Assembly: GCA_016711285.1 (NCBI GenBank)
Contig: JADJTG010000012.1
Span: forward strand, 186,001-250,000
Source: Sphingobacteriales bacterium
Lineage (GTDB): Bacteria > Bacteroidota > Bacteroidia > Chitinophagales > UBA2359
Direction of reading: 5' to 3'
DNA: 64,000 nucleotides
The notes under the pieces are model-generated. The model did not search any database and was not told where the DNA came from. It saw only the letters and a list, made by a program, of their open reading frames with translations. This document shows positions 61,598-64,000 of this stretch, in pieces. The first letter of the stretch is position 1. Every line of letters starts with the position of its first letter. The position numbers and the translations under genes were made by a program.

Positions 61598-64000
61598 TTA
61601 CTTCTTAAACAAATCGCGTATTTTGCTCCAGAAATTTCCTTTTTGCTTGTTTTCTTCGGCTTGCGGCTCTTCGGGTGCGGCTACCCCCTGATTATTGTTG
61701 CGGCGCGGCACTACATTCGGTTTTCCGATAATGCGCCCACCAGTGCGGTCGGGTGCTGCTACCACTGTGCCATCGGTTGCGAGGGTGTCGCTGCCGTCCT
61801 GCTCATAATAAGTGCCATTTTGCCAAGCGATATATTCTTCATCATTCAAATAGGAAGGACAATCCAAAATACTTGCCAACTCCTCATCAAGTGCCGGAAA
61901 TTTTTTGTAAGGGCTTATTTTCAGCGATGCGTCTTTATATACTTTATTCATAAAAATCCCCCAAACTGGCAAAGCCATTGCCGCTCCCTGCCCCAACGAC
62001 AAATCGCGGAAACGCAAATATTGATTGTAACCACCTACCCAAACTCCGGCGACCAGATCGGGTACATAACCGATAAACCAACCATCAGCATGAATCTGTG
62101 TAGTTCCTGTTTTTCCGGGCTATATCGCCTTGCAAACCAAAGCGGTGGCGCAAACTGCGTGCTGTGCCGTTTTCTACCACTTCCTGCATAATGCTGGTCA
62201 TCAGACGCGCCGTTTCGCGGCTCATCGCTCCGGTTTTGTAGCGGTTGGCAAGCCCCGAATTAAAATCGCTGATGAGCTTGCCGTTTTTATCTTTCAATGA
62301 CAATAAATAAACAGGTTGTACGGCTGCCCCGCCATTATCAAAAGCGCAATAAGCTGTTACCATTTCCTGCAACGACAACTCGGCTGTACCCAATGCAATG
62401 GAAGGTAATTCGGGAATTTTGTTGTGAATACCCAATTTTTCAGCCAACCGTATCACATTATCCAAACCCGCATCAAACAATACCTGCACCGACACCGTAT
62501 TCACAGACTTTGCCATAGCTCCGTGCATACTATAAAATCCGGTGTAGCCCTCGTCGCTTTCATCTGAATTGCGCGGTGTCCAGTCCTGATAGTCGCTGTA
62601 AGTGCGCAGTTCGTTGGCATAAAAATTACAAGGAGCGACTTCATTTTCCAAAGCGGCAGCATATACCAAAGGTTTGAAAGTAGAACCCACCTGACGGCGG
62701 GCAAGGGTATGGTCGTACTGAAAATATTTGTATTTGATGCTCCCTACCCACGCTTTAATATGCCCCGTGTTAGGATCCATTGCACTGAAGCCCACATTTA
62801 AAAACTTTAAATAATAGACAATAGAATCCATCGGCGACATCGTTTTTTCCTGTTCGCCCTGCCAAGTAAATACGCGCATCGGTATGGGCGTTTTAAATAT
62901 TTTATTGATTTCGCTTTCGCTTGTTCCGGCGGCTTTGAGGCGTTTGTAGCGGTCGCTTTGTTTTTTGATGGCTTCCAAAAAAGCATTATCCGTGCCCCAG
63001 GGTTGCTTGCCTTTCCAGTGCGTATCAAATTGAGTTTGGAGTTTGCTTAAGTGTTCGTTTACGGCTTCTTCGGCGTAGCGTTGCATTTTGGCATTGATGG
63101 TGGTGTAAATTTTTAGTCCATCTGTGTAGATGTTGTAGGTGCTACCGTCCGGTTTCGGATTATTTTTGCACCAAGTGCTCAATTGCTGGCGGATATACTC
63201 GCGCAAATGCGGGGCTAATCCGTCCACGCCCGAAGTGCGGTTGTAATTGAGCACCAGTTCCGTTTTTTGGAGTTCGTTGCCTTTGCTTTCCGAAATATAG
63301 CCGTATTTCATCATTTGCTGCAACACCACATTGCGGCGTTGTTTCGAGGCTTCGGGATTGCGGTGCGGGTTGTAGGCGGTAGTGGCTTTGAGCATACCGA
63401 TTAAAGTTGCCGCCTCCTCTGTTTTGAGTTTTTCGGGGGTGATGTTAAAATAGCGTTGCGCTGCCGCACCGATACCATAGACATCTTCGCCAAAAGAAAC
63501 AGTATTGAGATACATCGCCAAAATCTGCTCTTTGTTGTAAGTATTTTCCAAACGCGCCGCAATGAGGGCTTCGCGGATTTTTACAATGAGGATAGACATA
63601 AATCCGTAATCTTCGCGCGGAAACAAATTTTTGATAAGTTGCTGACTAATCGTGCTGCCGCCCCCCGAACTGCGGTCGCCGAGGAGTAAAGTTTTTATCA
63701 GCACCCTAAAATAACTGCGCGTATCAATACCTTCGTGGCGAAAAAAACGGGCATCTTCGGTGGCTACCAAAGCCGAATATACCGAGCGCGGAATTTTATT
63801 GGAAGGTGTAAAAATGCGGTTTTGCAGATAAATACGCCCCAAAAGTGTGCCGTCATCGGCATATACTTCGGAAGCCAAAGGATTTTGAATGGCGGCGAGG
63901 TCGCTGCGCGAAGGCAAAGCACCAAAAACGCCGAGATATACCAAAATAATCAGCGTGATAAAAAACAAAACTATTGCCGCCGAAAAAATCCCTCCCCACA
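61598..64000 (-). pseudogene. Penicillin-binding protein 1A, frameshifted and cut by the window edge
   Basis: The gene enters from the right edge (its first codons are outside). It encodes a membrane helix (about 63930-64000), then a GT51 transglycosylase domain (LVATEDARFFRHEGIDTRSY, GGGSTISQQLIKNLFPRE, EQILAMYLNTVSFGEDVYGI) and a transpeptidase domain with active-site Ser in GSTFKPLVYAAALE and the SxN motif SVNTVSVQV. At about 62115-62120 one extra C turns the expected GDIAGKTGTT into a shifted frame ending at 62085. The correct frame resumes and runs (LRFRDLSLGQGAAMALPVWG) to the stop at 61598. Thus the KTG motif itself is hit. It may be a sequencing error, since this bifunctional cell-wall synthase is normally important. 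Confidence 0.85.

Overview
The window looks like chromosomal DNA of a Bacteroidota bacterium, probably from the Chitinophagales/Saprospirales side of the phylum; the genus cannot be read from it. The signs are several secreted proteins with type IX secretion (T9SS) sorting domains of type A and type B, a PorP/SprF-family outer-membrane protein, DUF4249 and DUF6089 proteins, an exbB-exbD-exbD-tonB cluster with the Bacteroidota form of TonB, and many -7 promoter boxes of the form TAnnTTTG with no obvious Shine-Dalgarno sequences. No rRNA, tRNA, CRISPR array, transposase or phage gene was recognised.

Layout. Positions 1-5339 (minus strand) hold the energy-transduction cluster exbB, exbD, exbD, tonB, followed by a decaying tandem array of short secreted proteins that consist of little more than a TonB C-terminal domain. 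Positions 5836-11585 (minus) hold a PorP/SprF protein and a 1568-residue T9SS type B cargo protein. Positions 11936-23037 are a mixed housekeeping block: CorA, a DUF4249 lipoprotein, a PepSY-like acidic protein, a TIGR02757 protein, a Nudix hydrolase, cysS, a polytopic membrane protein, psd and nadK. Positions 23074-29195 (minus) are a CzcCBA-type metal efflux operon led by a small His/Cys-containing protein. Positions 29502-44625 are mostly core genes: topA, holB, a frameshifted ald, DUF6089, the envelope cluster uppS-bamA-ompH-ompH, yhhQ, a LOG-family gene, meaB and an ABC-2 permease.

Positions 44743-55315 form an accessory, repeat-rich region: a T9SS type A protein built on five near-identical 107-residue repeats (broken in its second repeat), a non-coding array of about sixteen 43-bp tandem repeats, several perfect palindromes, a 1365-residue protein with fourteen Cys-framed SprB-like repeats, and a T9SS pseudogene with three frameshifts. 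From 55456 to the end come a lipid kinase, a repeat-rich peptidoglycan-binding secreted protein, a SnoaL-like protein, phoH, proS and a penicillin-binding protein 1A gene that runs off the right edge and carries a frameshift inside its KTG motif.

The genes mainly serve the cell envelope: BamA/Skp outer-membrane assembly, TonB energisation, T9SS display of large adhesin-like proteins, metal efflux and peptidoglycan synthesis. The most unusual items are the decaying TonB-domain array, the repeat block at 45-50 kb, a shared unnamed module in the two giant secreted proteins, and the number of single-base indels. Those indels may be true decay in accessory genes but look more like sequencing error in core genes.
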